This document shows positions 44,914 to 54,192 of a stretch of DNA of 64,000 bases, piece by piece. Both the position numbers and the translations under genes were made by a program. The notes beneath the pieces are model-generated. The model made no database searches and was not told the origin of the DNA. It was given only the letters and a program-made list of their open reading frames with translations. Position 1 is the first letter of the stretch. The number at the start of each line of letters is the position of its first letter. Source of the stretch: Corallococcus macrosporus (lineage in GTDB: Bacteria; Myxococcota; Myxococcia; Myxococcales; Myxococcaceae); the NCBI RefSeq assembly GCF_017302985.1, contig NZ_JAFIMU010000017.1:372001-436000 (forward strand). The letters run 5' to 3'.

Positions 44914-45867
44914 CTAGAGCCAGTGGTCCTGCCAGAGCGTCACGACCTTGTGGGACTGGGGGAAGAGGATGACGAAGAGGCGGAAGATGCCGCCGCCGTA
45001 GCCGCTCTCGTACGTGGCGACCTGCACGTCCTCCGTTCCGTTCCCGTAGGTGGAGAGCAGCGCCGGGTGCAGCCGCTGGTAGGCGATCTCCATGCGCGGC
45101 TCCAGGTCCGCGTACGGAATGACGCCAGTGGGGGAGAGCCAGGAGTCCGCGATGATCTGCTGGACCTGGGCGGTGCGTGTGGCCATGGCGAGCGTGGGCT
45201 CGCCCGCGTAGCTCCACGGGAAGGCGTAGACGTGCAGCTCGCCGTCACAGCCGCCATCACAGCCCCAGTAGGCCTCGCGCTCCAGCGCGTAGATGTCAGG
45301 CGGAAGTGCTTCCTCGCCCAGGCGGAGCGTGTAGCTGGCTGGCGCCGACGCGGGATCGCCCAGCTCCAAACGGAACCGCTTGCCCGCGCCAGTGCCCGTG
45401 CTCACCACCGCGAGGTACTCGCCGCCCTGGGCGAGCGTGAGCGTGGCGATCTTGCTGAGCTGCCCATAACCGGAGTCATCGTCCTGGGCGACAGGGGTGG
45501 TGCCGTAGCTGCCGGCCGCGTCCCTGGGGCCGTACACGAAGAGGCCCGTGTCCAGGTACATGGAGCTGCCCAGGTGCGTGACCTCCAGCCGCAGCGTCTT
45601 GCCGGCGGGGGCCTGGAAGCTGAAGGAGAACGCCTGGGGACCGGTGGTGAACTGGGCTTGCACCGAACCGGGCAGGGACACCGGGCCCAGGTACGCGGTG
45701 CTGTCCACGATGTTTCCGCTGGTGGGTGGTGCCGGCGGAGACAGCACGGACTGGACGTGCTCGCCCACGTCCACGGCGGCAGGCGTCTGGGGTCCTGGGC
45801 TTCCACCGCAGGCGGTGACGCAGAAGAACAACACCGTGAGACAGGACTTCAGCAAGGTCGAACGCAT
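44914..45867 (-). CDS. Lipoprotein with PPC-like domain and unknown C-terminal domain
   Basis: 317 residues from ATG 45867 with AGGAG upstream; a TTG one codon earlier is less likely. The signal peptide ends in the lipobox VTAC. Residues 50-175 contain a PPC-like beta sandwich (FSFSFQAPAGKTLRLEVTHLG, LDTGLFVYGPRD, YLAVVSTGTGAGKRFRLEL). The rest carries YWGCDGGCDGELHVYAF and a short C-terminal helix-strand unit that I do not recognise. It is surface-exposed or periplasmic. Confidence 0.75.
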   Translation of the reverse strand: MRSTLLKSCLTVLFFCVTACGGSPGPQTPAAVDVGEHVQSVLSPPAPPTSGNIVDSTAYLGPVSLPGSVQAQFTTGPQAFSFSFQAPAGKTLRLEVTHLGSSMYLDTGLFVYGPRDAAGSYGTTPVAQDDDSGYGQLSKIATLTLAQGGEYLAVVSTGTGAGKRFRLELGDPASAPASYTLRLGEEALPPDIYALEREAYWGCDGGCDGELHVYAFPWSYAGEPTLAMATRTAQVQQIIADSWLSPTGVIPYADLEPRMEIAYQRLHPALLSTYGNGTEDVQVATYESGYGGGIFRLFVILFPQSHKVVTLWQDHWL

Positions 45868-45957
45868 CAAGGCTCCTTCGTGGGGCCGCCAGGATGAAGC
45901 CTGAGACGTTGCCGGGATACCCCCTCGAGGAAGCGCGGGGGCCCATGTCCCGGTGGA

Positions 45958-47580
45958 CTACACGCCGGAGTACCGGTCCGGCGCGAGCACCTGGCGCGGG
46001 TCCAGGGCGCGCTTGAGGCTCTCCGTGAGCCGCCAGGCCTGGGGCGCCTGCTCCGCGAGCCAGCGCATGGTGTGGGTTCCCACGCGGTAGGGCAGGAATC
46101 CCTCGCGGCGGCAGGTGTCCAGCAACTCCTGCTGACAGGCGAGCGCGCGGGCGGCCTCGTCCGGATCCTCCCGGTCGAACAGCAGCGGGATGGAGCTGTC
46201 GAAGCAGCGGTCGGACAGCGAGGTGAGCGTGATGAGCGGCTCCAGGCGGTGCCTCGCGGTGACCTCCCGCACGGTCCGTACGTAGGTGCGCACCAGCTCC
46301 GGCATCATGGGGACGAGCGGAGAGGTCCAGAGCAGCCCGCAGCCATCCGCGTTCGGATTCAGCGGCACGCCCTCCGGCGGGCGCCGGCCTGACTTCCAGT
46401 AGGCCAGCGGCAAGGCCATCTGGGTGGGAACGCCCTCCAGCACGCTCATCACGTTGGACAGGGTGCGCACCTGCGGCGACAGCTTCGCGCCGAGTCCCAT
46501 TGGCAGCCGGGGGACCCACTGGCTCAGCATGCGGGCCCGGTCCGCCCCCATGAACACGAGGCGACGCGCCACCCGCCCCAGCCTCTTCTGGATGGTGCTC
46601 CGCGCGGCGCGCACCACCTCGCGCGTGCCGTACAGGCCTCCGGTGCCCGTCCACGCCGCCACGCCATGCTGGGAGGACAGCTCGGACAGCAGCTCCGCGG
46701 AGAGCACGTCCCCGCGCGGCACCCGGTTGCGCGGGTAGGGCGCGACCATGGACAGCACGCGCTGGGGATTGAGGAGGTTGATGGCGCCCACCACCCCGCC
46801 CAGGTCCCGCAGCGTCTCTCGGATGGCGCCCACCGCGTCCTCCAGCCCCGCGTCGTCGCGCACCCAGAAGAAGAAGGCCTCCAGGTGCTCGGGCCTCCGG
46901 GCGAGCACGAAGGTGAGCTCGGTGACGATGCCCAGGTTGCTCTGGGAGAACAGTCCGTCCAGGTACGGGCCAACGCCCCACTTGAAGGCCTGGTCCACCC
47001 GCTGTCCCCCCAGGTCCCCGTGCGCGGACCGGTACAGCGAGCCGTCCGGGAGCACCGCCTCCAGCCGGGTGATGGCGCCGAAGTGGTCCGCATGCGGGGT
47101 GATGCCGTAGCCGCGCTCCAGGGCGTTGCCCAGCAGGCTGCAGTCCGGGCCGGCCCCCGTGACAGGCACCAGGAAGGGCAGCCGGTGCTCCCGGAGGTAC
47201 TGGCTCAGCATCCCCTGCGTCACCCCGGGCTGGACGGTGACGAGCCCCAGCTCCGCGTCGAGCGACACGATGCGGTTCATCCGCGACAGGTCCACCACCA
47301 CGCAGTCATCCCGCACGGGCGCCCCGCAGCCGTAGCCCCAGTTCCGGCCGGTGCTCACCGGGTACAGCGCCAGCCCCTGCGCGTTGGCCAGCTCCACCAG
47401 GGCAACCACCTCACGCGTCGACGCGGGGAAGACCACCGCGGGGACACGCCTGCTCACGGACGTGGTGCTCGTGCCCCGCTTCCCTGCCTCCTCTCCGGTG
47501 CGGAGCCACTGCGGACCGACGATTCCGGCCAGGGCTTCCAGGGTCTGCGAGGACAGGGCGGTGGAAGAAGCGAGAGACAT
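45958..47580 (-). CDS. FAD-binding oxidoreductase of the vanillyl-alcohol oxidase / p-cresol methylhydroxylase type
   Basis: 540 residues. The FAD-binding PP-loop reads YPVSTGRNWGYG (residues 73-84), the FAD-domain strand reads CVVVDLSRMNRIVSLDAELGL, and SLLGNALERGYGITP matches p-cresol methylhydroxylase closely. The C-terminus ends with the typical LDPRQVLAPDRYSGV. These enzymes oxidise para-substituted phenols by hydride abstraction at the benzylic carbon. The gene diverges from the FeeM-like acyltransferase gene with a 276-base promoter region. An N-acyl-tyrosine would be a natural para-alkylphenol substrate; that link is inference. The covalent FAD residue could not be checked by eye. Confidence 0.8.
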   Translation of the reverse strand: MSLASSTALSSQTLEALAGIVGPQWLRTGEEAGKRGTSTTSVSRRVPAVVFPASTREVVALVELANAQGLALYPVSTGRNWGYGCGAPVRDDCVVVDLSRMNRIVSLDAELGLVTVQPGVTQGMLSQYLREHRLPFLVPVTGAGPDCSLLGNALERGYGITPHADHFGAITRLEAVLPDGSLYRSAHGDLGGQRVDQAFKWGVGPYLDGLFSQSNLGIVTELTFVLARRPEHLEAFFFWVRDDAGLEDAVGAIRETLRDLGGVVGAINLLNPQRVLSMVAPYPRNRVPRGDVLSAELLSELSSQHGVAAWTGTGGLYGTREVVRAARSTIQKRLGRVARRLVFMGADRARMLSQWVPRLPMGLGAKLSPQVRTLSNVMSVLEGVPTQMALPLAYWKSGRRPPEGVPLNPNADGCGLLWTSPLVPMMPELVRTYVRTVREVTARHRLEPLITLTSLSDRCFDSSIPLLFDREDPDEAARALACQQELLDTCRREGFLPYRVGTHTMRWLAEQAPQAWRLTESLKRALDPRQVLAPDRYSGV

Positions 47581-47856
47581 GGCAGTGGACCCGTGAGCTG
47601 GCGGAGTGGGGGACGCGGCAGGGTCGCAATCACTTGCGGCGGCACGCGCGGAGGTGTCTGTCTAAAGATGCATTGGGGCGCGCGGAGTGCAATGAAAAAA
47701 TCATGGCTTCGCATCCGGCGTGCGTAGGCATTGCCCAACAGACTGTGGGGAACTGTCCACGGCTCGCGCGCTGTCAAGTCCAACACGCAGTGTGAAGCCC
47801 TGCGGGAGTGTTCGCGTGATTTCTGGGTGGTCCAGGACTTGCTCAACGGGCCGGCA

Positions 47857-48780
47857 ATGAAACATCTCGTCCGTCAATGTCTACGATGGCTTCCCCAGGA
47901 GATGCAGGGGCGGCTGGTCCGCTCGCTCTCCCGCATCGACCCCGCGAGCCTGACGTGCGTGAGCGTCAAGGTGGCGGAGAGCCCCGCGGAGCTGGAGGCC
48001 GCCGCGCGGGTGCTCCATGAAGGCTACGTGCACCGTGGGCTGATCACCCCGCGCCCCGAGGGCGTGCAGGTGACGCCGCACCTGCTGCTCCCCTCGACGG
48101 TCATCCTCGTGGCCAAGGTCGCCGACGAGGTGGTGGGAACGGTGTCACTGCATGTGGACTCCCCGCTGGGAATCCCCTCGGACAAGACCTTCGCGGACGT
48201 GCTGGGGCAACTGCGGGCCCAGGGGCGGAAGCTGGCGGAGGTGGGGGCGCTGTGCATCACCCGCCGCCACCGGAGCGTGGGCGTGGTGCAACTGCTCAAC
48301 AAGATGGTGTACCGGACCGCGGCCCTGCTGGGCGTGGACGACATGCTGCTGACCGTCCATCCCGACGTGGAGGTGCTGTATCGCAGCTTCTTCCCGGTCG
48401 AGCGCGTGGGAAATCAGCGCAGGTACCAGGGACTGTCGGAGAAGGCCCAGGCCATCTGCCTGCGGCTGCGGGTGAAGGACGCCCCGCGTGAGATGCTGCA
48501 ACGCTTTGGCTCCCGTCCTTCTCTCTCCAACCCCTATCACTTCTATATTGTGCGGGAGGAACCCGGCTTCCAGTTCCCGGCGGAGCCAGACTTCCTGGAG
48601 CGCTTCCAGGGCACTCGGGCGCGAGCGGTGGCGCACCTGACCCGGCTGCGCCCGGATGTCATTGCAGCCCTTGGTCCGCAAGAGCGGGCACACCTGGGCT
48701 CGGTGCTGCCCTTCGTGCTCCCGCAGCCGATGGCGCCCTCCCGGCCGTCCCGTTCCGTGCCTGCCCTGGCCTGGTCCTGA
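47857..48780 (+). CDS. FeeM-like N-acyl amino acid synthase (acyltransferase, GNAT fold)
   Basis: 307 residues from MKHLVRQCLRWLPQ. It has the layout of the N-acyl amino acid synthase FeeM/LuxI-like branch of GNATs: a variable N-terminal helical region with an early strand (VSVKVAESPAELEAAARVLH, YVHRGLI), a central strand VAKVADEVVGTVSLHVDS, then AEVGALCITRRHRS, VVQLLNKMVYRTA and the late MLLTVHPDVEVLYRSFFPVERVG. FeeM joins long-chain acyl groups from acyl carrier protein to tyrosine; other members use different amino acids. A fatty acid desaturase follows 35 bases later and a phenol oxidase diverges upstream. The substrate is inferred. Confidence 0.68.
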   Translation: MKHLVRQCLRWLPQEMQGRLVRSLSRIDPASLTCVSVKVAESPAELEAAARVLHEGYVHRGLITPRPEGVQVTPHLLLPSTVILVAKVADEVVGTVSLHVDSPLGIPSDKTFADVLGQLRAQGRKLAEVGALCITRRHRSVGVVQLLNKMVYRTAALLGVDDMLLTVHPDVEVLYRSFFPVERVGNQRRYQGLSEKAQAICLRLRVKDAPREMLQRFGSRPSLSNPYHFYIVREEPGFQFPAEPDFLERFQGTRARAVAHLTRLRPDVIAALGPQERAHLGSVLPFVLPQPMAPSRPSRSVPALAWS

Positions 48781-48815
48781 CGCCACTTCCCCCGAAATCC
48801 AGCCGTGAGCAAGCC

Positions 48816-49847
48816 GTGAGCGAAATCCGATTCAAGGAATTGAAGCCGCTTTTGAGTGATCTCCTGGAGCCCGACATGCGGGTGTTCTGGAGCTATTTCC
48901 TCCTGGCGACCCTGCTGTCCTGGGCCTCCCTGGGCTTTCTGTTGCACAGGGCGAACAGCCTCCGGTTCGACCTCGTGTTCTGCTGTGTGTTCTTTGCTTC
49001 CGTCATCTGCGTCTACCACGCCGTGACGTTCACCCATGAGCTTGCCCACCTGGATCAAAGGAGGTTCGGCTCGTTCTTCTGGGCCTGGAACATCCTCGTA
49101 GGAGGCCTGTTTGCGATTCCGGCCTTCATCTACGGTGACAACCACCTGGACCATCACTCACGGAAGTACGGAACGAGCCTGGACCCGGAGTACATCAACT
49201 TCAAGAAGGCCCCGACCCTGGGCCTCATCGAATTCCTGGGGATGAATCTCTTCCTCCCCTACCTGGGCATCCTCCGGTTCTGCCTCCTGACGCCCGTCAG
49301 CTACCTCCACTCCAGGCTCCGGCGGCTGGTGCTGAGGGAGGCCTCCTTCATGGGGATGAAGTCCCGCTTCGCGCGTCGGATCAGCGAGGATGCGTCCGAG
49401 CTGAAGTCCTGGTCGCTTCAGGAGATGGTCACCTTTGTCTATCTCTGGGCCCTGGTGCTCTTCGTTCTGGCGGGCAGGCTTCACTGGAGCGCCATCGTCG
49501 TCTGGGCGTCGATCATCACCTGCGTGGGCGGGGTCAACGGCATCCGGGCCCTCGCGGTGACCCACAAGTATTTCAGCCTGGGGGACGCTCCCATCCCGTG
49601 GGATGAGCACATCGCGGAGTGTGTCGAGATTGAAGAGAGAGGTCTGAGCACTCTGCTCTTCTGTCCGGTGGGAACCCAGTACCACATGACCCACCACATC
49701 TTCCCCTCGATACCCTTTCACCACCTTCCGGAAGCGCGGAGACGTCTGTCTCCCCACTTCGAGAAGGACTCTTTCTACCACGCGAATGTCCGCAAGGGGG
49801 TCGTCGACGGGCTGAGAAGGTTCCTGCAAGGGATCTACTCCCGGTAG
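48816..49847 (+). CDS. Membrane fatty acid desaturase
   Basis: 343 residues with a GTG start; a second in-frame GTG lies at 48805. Three histidine boxes bind the di-iron centre: THELAH (about residue 74), NHLDHH (about 110) and HMTHH (about 290). Four to five hydrophobic helices lie around them. It inserts a double bond in fatty acyl chains bound to CoA, ACP or lipid. The coupling to the FeeM-like gene suggests that it makes the acyl chain of the product unsaturated, unlike the housekeeping desaturases, which stand alone. Confidence 0.85.
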   Translation: MSEIRFKELKPLLSDLLEPDMRVFWSYFLLATLLSWASLGFLLHRANSLRFDLVFCCVFFASVICVYHAVTFTHELAHLDQRRFGSFFWAWNILVGGLFAIPAFIYGDNHLDHHSRKYGTSLDPEYINFKKAPTLGLIEFLGMNLFLPYLGILRFCLLTPVSYLHSRLRRLVLREASFMGMKSRFARRISEDASELKSWSLQEMVTFVYLWALVLFVLAGRLHWSAIVVWASIITCVGGVNGIRALAVTHKYFSLGDAPIPWDEHIAECVEIEERGLSTLLFCPVGTQYHMTHHIFPSIPFHHLPEARRRLSPHFEKDSFYHANVRKGVVDGLRRFLQGIYSR

Positions 49848-49954
49848 CGGACCTCTTCTCCACTGCCAGCAAATGCCAGAACCCGGGTGTTGCCGCAAGC
49901 CCCCCCGGTCATGCTCCACCATCGCCCGTTTCGACCCAGGAACGGGAGGCTGAG

Positions 49955-51433
49955 ATGCACACGGACGTGGGGACGCAGCACGCGGTGGTGATTGCGGGAG
50001 GGGGCCCGACCGGGCTGATGCTGGCGGCGGAGCTGGCGTTGGCGCGGGTGGACGTGGCCATTGTCGAACGGCGCGGCAGTCAGGACGTCATCGGCTGGCG
50101 CTCCCGCGGGCTGCACGCGCGCAGCCTGGAGGTGCTCGACCAACGGGGTGTCGCTGAGCGTTTCACCTCGCAAGGGCAGGCGGTCCAGAACGTCGCGTTC
50201 GGGCAGGCACCCCTGGACCTCAGCGACTTCCCGACACGGCACAACCACGGGCTCGCGCTCAAGCAGGAGCACTTCGAGCGCATCCTGGCGGAGTGGGTGG
50301 GTGAGCTGGCGGTGCCCGTCTACCGAGGGTGCGAGCTGACGGGCTTCGCGCAGGGCGACACGGGCGTGGACGTCACGCTGTCCGACGGACGTGCGCTGCG
50401 GGCGAAGTACCTCGTCGGGTGCGACGGCGGACGCAGCTTCGTCCGCAAGACGGCGGGCATCGAGTTCCCCGGATGGGACGCGTCCATCAGCTACCTCATC
50501 GCCGAGGTCGAAATGACCGGAACGCCCGCGTTCGGCATCCGCAGGGATGAGAAGGGCACCTACGCCATGGGCCCGGCGGAGGGTGGACGCGTGGGCGTCG
50601 TGCTGAGAGAGGAGCAGGTCGTCACGGGCGAGGCGCCGACCCTCGAGCTCCTGCGCGCGGGGCTCGTCGCGCTCTACGGGACGGACTTCGGCCTGCGTGG
50701 CGCCACGTACCTCTCGAGGTTCAGTGACATGACTCGGCAGGCGGCGTCCTACCGCAACGGGCGGGTGCTCCTGGCCGGCGACGCGGCCCACGTGCACTCG
50801 CCGATGGGCGGGCAGGGACTCAACCTCGGCGTGCAGGATGCCGTGAACCTGGGATGGAAGCTGGCCCAGGTCGTGCGCGGCGTCTCGCCGGAGAGCCTGT
50901 TGGACACGTACCAGGCCGAGCGGCACCCCGTCGCGGCCCGTGCGCTGCGCAAGACCATGGCGCAGACCGCGCTGAGCCGGGGGGATGCGCGCATGGACGC
51001 CGTGCGCGAGACGCTGTCCGAGCTGTTGAAGATGGACGCCCCCCGCAAGCAGTACGCGGCGATGATGTCTGGGTTGGACATCCACTACGACCTGGGCACC
51101 GGACACCCGCTGCTCGGGCGCCGCATGCCGGACCTCGACGTAACCACCCCGGATGGCCCGCGGCGCGTGTTCCATCTGTTGCACGGCGCGCGGCCCGTGC
51201 TGCTCGACCTGGGCGAGCCCGGCACGCTCGACATCACGCCCTGGGCGGACCGGGTTCAGCGGGTCGCTGCTCGCTACGCGGGAGCGTGGGAGCTTCCGGT
51301 GCTCGGCGCGGTCACGGCGCCTGTCGCGGTGTTGATCCGACCGGACGGACACGTCGCGTGGGTCGGGGAGGGAACGGACCAGGGCCTGCGTGAGGCCCTG
51401 ACCCGATGGTTCGGGTCGCCGCGTGCGACATAG
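49955..51433 (+). CDS. FAD-dependent aromatic monooxygenase (Rox/phenol hydroxylase type)
   Basis: 492 residues with GGGAGG before the ATG. FAD motif IAGGGPTGLMLAAELA is at the N-terminus, the middle has LVGCDGGRSFVRKTAGIEFPGW, and GDAAHVHSPMGGQGLNLGVQDAVNLGWKL closes the flavin site. The C-terminal thioredoxin-like domain (GHPLLGRRMPDL, LIRPDGHVAWVGEG) is that of rifampicin monooxygenase and polyketide hydroxylases. It adds oxygen to phenolic or aromatic substrates with NAD(P)H. It lies 107 bases after the desaturase gene on the same strand, so it may belong to the same pathway or may be an independent detoxification gene. Confidence 0.87.
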   Translation: MHTDVGTQHAVVIAGGGPTGLMLAAELALARVDVAIVERRGSQDVIGWRSRGLHARSLEVLDQRGVAERFTSQGQAVQNVAFGQAPLDLSDFPTRHNHGLALKQEHFERILAEWVGELAVPVYRGCELTGFAQGDTGVDVTLSDGRALRAKYLVGCDGGRSFVRKTAGIEFPGWDASISYLIAEVEMTGTPAFGIRRDEKGTYAMGPAEGGRVGVVLREEQVVTGEAPTLELLRAGLVALYGTDFGLRGATYLSRFSDMTRQAASYRNGRVLLAGDAAHVHSPMGGQGLNLGVQDAVNLGWKLAQVVRGVSPESLLDTYQAERHPVAARALRKTMAQTALSRGDARMDAVRETLSELLKMDAPRKQYAAMMSGLDIHYDLGTGHPLLGRRMPDLDVTTPDGPRRVFHLLHGARPVLLDLGEPGTLDITPWADRVQRVAARYAGAWELPVLGAVTAPVAVLIRPDGHVAWVGEGTDQGLREALTRWFGSPRAT

Positions 51434-51546
51434 GTAGAACTTTCGAACGGGCGGGCGGAAAGGGCGCGGCCATCACCGTTCCCGACGCAACCCTTTCCGC
51501 CTTGCCCAGACAATGAGCCGGCTTGCTCATGGAACGGAGCTTCTGG

Positions 51547-53592
51547 ATGCACCCGGCGATGCACAACTCGAAGAGCGCGTGGAAGGCCCTGTCCCTGGGG
51601 CTGCTGGCGGTGTGGATGGGCTGTGGCGGAGAGTCGCTCCAGGAGTCCCTGGCGTCACAGCAGGATGCGCTCGTGGACGGCTACAACCTCGTCGTCACGG
51701 GCGTGAGCCCGACCACGGTGGTCCCGAGCAGTGCCGTCACCTTCAGCGCGACCATCAAGAACGCGGGGAACGTCGCGACGCCCGCGGGCATCGTCCACGG
51801 CCTCTCCTTCTGGGTGAATGGCACCCAGGTGTCGTGGTCGGACACGTACACGAGCTCCATCGCTCCAGGGGGCAGCGTCACGCTCACCGCGAACTCCGGC
51901 CCGTCGGGGACGAAGGTGTGGACCGCGCCGGCCGCGTCGGGGACCCACACGCTCCTCGCGCATGTGGATGACATCAACCGGCTGCCGGCGGAGACCCACG
52001 AGAGCGACAACCAGTCCAGCTTCCCGCTGAGCGTGACGCCCGCCGCGACCTGCTCGGACCGGGTGCGCAACGGCACGGAGACGGGAGTCGACTGCGGGCC
52101 GGACTGTGGCCCGTGTGAGTGGCCGTTCACCGCGGTACCGCGCACCACGCTGCGGGCTTCGGCGAAGCGGGTGTACGCGCACTGGCACTACTACCCGGTG
52201 TCCATGGACAACACCAACCCGACGTCCAATGACTACTACGAGCGCAACTACATCGCGGTGAACGGCGAGGGCGGAACCCACGCGGCCTACGGCGGCATGA
52301 TGCGCGAGCGGCCGCTCCCGAGACTGCCCCGCACGGAGACGGACTGGCGGCTTCGCGACGCGAAGGACGAGATTGAACTCGCGGCGAGGATTGGCATCGA
52401 CGGCTTCTATCTGAACCTGTGGACCGACAGCGACGTGAACAACGGCGCGGTGTGGACGCGGGCGAAGACGATTGCCGACGCGGCCTCGCAGGCTGGCGGC
52501 TTCGACATCATCCCCAACTTCGACATGACCATCCTGGGCACGGGGAGCCAGGCGGGGGACCAGGACCTGATGGTTCGCATCCTGGGCCAGATGAAGAACT
52601 ACACGGCGCTGCTGCGGCGGCCGGATGGGAAGTATGTCGTTGGCTTGTTCAACCCCGCCGCGCAGGGCCGGACGGCGGCGTTCTATGCCACCGTGAAGCA
52701 GCGCGCGTCGACGGAGCTGGGCATGAGCCTGTACGTGGTGCCCGTCTTCCTGGGCACGGGGAGCACGGCGCTCTTCGAGGAGTACAAGACCGTGGGCGAT
52801 GCCTACGCGGGGTGGGGGACGGCCGTCCCGGTGACGACGACGTCCGGGTACTCCGGGAGCCTGAAGACGAAGGCGGCCGGGTACGGCAAGTCGTGGATCC
52901 ACCCGATGAGCAGCCAGGACTACCGGCCCAAGGACAAGGCCTTCTGGGAGGCGCGCAACTCGCTGACGCTGCGCTCCATCTGGGAGAATGTGATCGCCGA
53001 CGGCCTGGACGAAGTCCAGATCGTCACCTGGAACGACCAGCACGAGCACCACAACATCCGGCCGTCGACGGGGAAGCAGTGGCCCGCGTACGACATGACC
53101 GCGTATTACATCCAGTGGTTCAAGACGGGCACGCGGCCGACCATCGAGCGCGACGTGCTGTATTACAACCACCGCATCCAGAGCGCGTCGCTCGCGCCGG
53201 CGACCCAGACGTCCGCGAACCTCGCGGTGTGCAGGGCAGGGTGCCCGGCGACGAATGAGGTGGAGCTGGTGGGCTTCCTCACGTCGGCGGGCCGGCTTGA
53301 AATCACGCAGGGCACGACGACCTACGGCGAGGACAAGACGGCGGGCGGCGTGCAGGCCATCCGGACGGCGTTGGCGGTGGGGACGCCGGCCTTCCGGCTG
53401 AAGCGCTCGGGAGCCACCGTGGTGCAGTTCCAGAGCATGCACCCCATCGTGGGCTCCATCGCGTACCAGGACCTGCTGTACCGCGCCGGAAGCTCGGCCC
53501 GCGCGGTGCTCCCGTCCTGCGCGACCTCCTGCGCCAACGGTGAAGCGCGCTGCCGGCTGTGCCCCGGCGAGCCGATGTGGCTGAAGCGCTGA
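51547..53592 (+). CDS. Lipoprotein with CARDB domain and GH71-like alpha-1,3-glucanase domain
   Basis: 681 residues. ATG 51547 is chosen for GGAG 7 bases upstream. The signal peptide ends in WMGC. A CARDB-type beta sandwich (about residues 45-165: NLVVTGVSPTTVVPSSAVTFSA, THESDNQSSFPL) is followed by a Cys-rich linker of a myxobacterial type (NGTETGVDCGPDCGPC). Then comes a GH71-like TIM barrel with AHWHYYPVSMDN, GIDGFYLNLW, DIIPNFDM and EVQIVTWNDQHEHH. GH71 enzymes hydrolyse alpha-1,3-glucan, a fungal wall polymer and a plausible target for a predator of fungi. The C-terminal beta domain is unknown. Confidence 0.82.
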   Translation: MHPAMHNSKSAWKALSLGLLAVWMGCGGESLQESLASQQDALVDGYNLVVTGVSPTTVVPSSAVTFSATIKNAGNVATPAGIVHGLSFWVNGTQVSWSDTYTSSIAPGGSVTLTANSGPSGTKVWTAPAASGTHTLLAHVDDINRLPAETHESDNQSSFPLSVTPAATCSDRVRNGTETGVDCGPDCGPCEWPFTAVPRTTLRASAKRVYAHWHYYPVSMDNTNPTSNDYYERNYIAVNGEGGTHAAYGGMMRERPLPRLPRTETDWRLRDAKDEIELAARIGIDGFYLNLWTDSDVNNGAVWTRAKTIADAASQAGGFDIIPNFDMTILGTGSQAGDQDLMVRILGQMKNYTALLRRPDGKYVVGLFNPAAQGRTAAFYATVKQRASTELGMSLYVVPVFLGTGSTALFEEYKTVGDAYAGWGTAVPVTTTSGYSGSLKTKAAGYGKSWIHPMSSQDYRPKDKAFWEARNSLTLRSIWENVIADGLDEVQIVTWNDQHEHHNIRPSTGKQWPAYDMTAYYIQWFKTGTRPTIERDVLYYNHRIQSASLAPATQTSANLAVCRAGCPATNEVELVGFLTSAGRLEITQGTTTYGEDKTAGGVQAIRTALAVGTPAFRLKRSGATVVQFQSMHPIVGSIAYQDLLYRAGSSARAVLPSCATSCANGEARCRLCPGEPMWLKR

Positions 53593-53605
53593 CTCGCGCG
53601 AAAGA

Positions 53606-54148
53606 CTAGGGCTTGCAGTCCAGCCACGTGAAGAACGCGGCATGGGCGGTGACTGCCTCCGGGGGGATGTTTCCGACGGAGCGCTGGAGGCAGTAGTAGG
53701 CCTTGAGCTGCTGATCCGCGGCCTTCGTCCGCGGGCCCAGGAGCAAGTCGAGCGGCTTCACCTTCAGCGCCTCCATCTCCTCCTTCTTCAGCGGCCGCAC
53801 GCCCTGGACCCCGTGAGACGCAAGCCGGGTGTCCAGGCGCGTGAGCTCCGGCTTCTGGCCCTTCGCCGACCAGGTGATCCGGGCCCAGGTGGGGCCGACG
53901 AACTCTCCGTCCCGCAGGCGCATGGGATTCATGCCCCTGGCGTACGCGTAGAAGGCAAACGCCGGCTCCACGAGGGGCCACGTCATGGGAAGCGGATCGC
54001 TGAGGCGGGTACTCCAGCTGATGAACCCGGCGTCGGCTGGGTTTCCCCGCTCCGTATCCACGGACTCCTTCCAGGTCTTTTCAGCAGTGGTCTTCACGCT
54101 GGCGACAATGGCCACGGTGTCGAGGGGCGGATGGTCCGGAGGGCTCAT
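53606..54148 (-). CDS. Hypothetical protein
   Basis: 180 residues with a GGAGA site before the ATG and no signal peptide. It contains WSTRLSDPLPMTWPLVEPAFAFYAYARGMNPM, a segment GEFVGPTWARITWS and a Leu/Lys-rich helix (LKKEEMEALKVKPLDLLLG). It ends CKP. I do not recognise a family. It converges with the GH71-like gene with a 13-base gap. Confidence 0.55.
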   Translation of the reverse strand: MSPPDHPPLDTVAIVASVKTTAEKTWKESVDTERGNPADAGFISWSTRLSDPLPMTWPLVEPAFAFYAYARGMNPMRLRDGEFVGPTWARITWSAKGQKPELTRLDTRLASHGVQGVRPLKKEEMEALKVKPLDLLLGPRTKAADQQLKAYYCLQRSVGNIPPEAVTAHAAFFTWLDCKP

Positions 54149-54192
54149 GCGGTCTCCATAATCGATTCCAAAGCATGGGAGAAATGGGCCGC

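Noticed and set aside
47581-47856. Possible sigma-54-type promoter in the divergent region before the FeeM-like gene
   Set aside because: I found no GG/GC pair with the right 10-base spacing and no enhancer repeats; only an imperfect GTGG...CCAC inverted repeat is visible.
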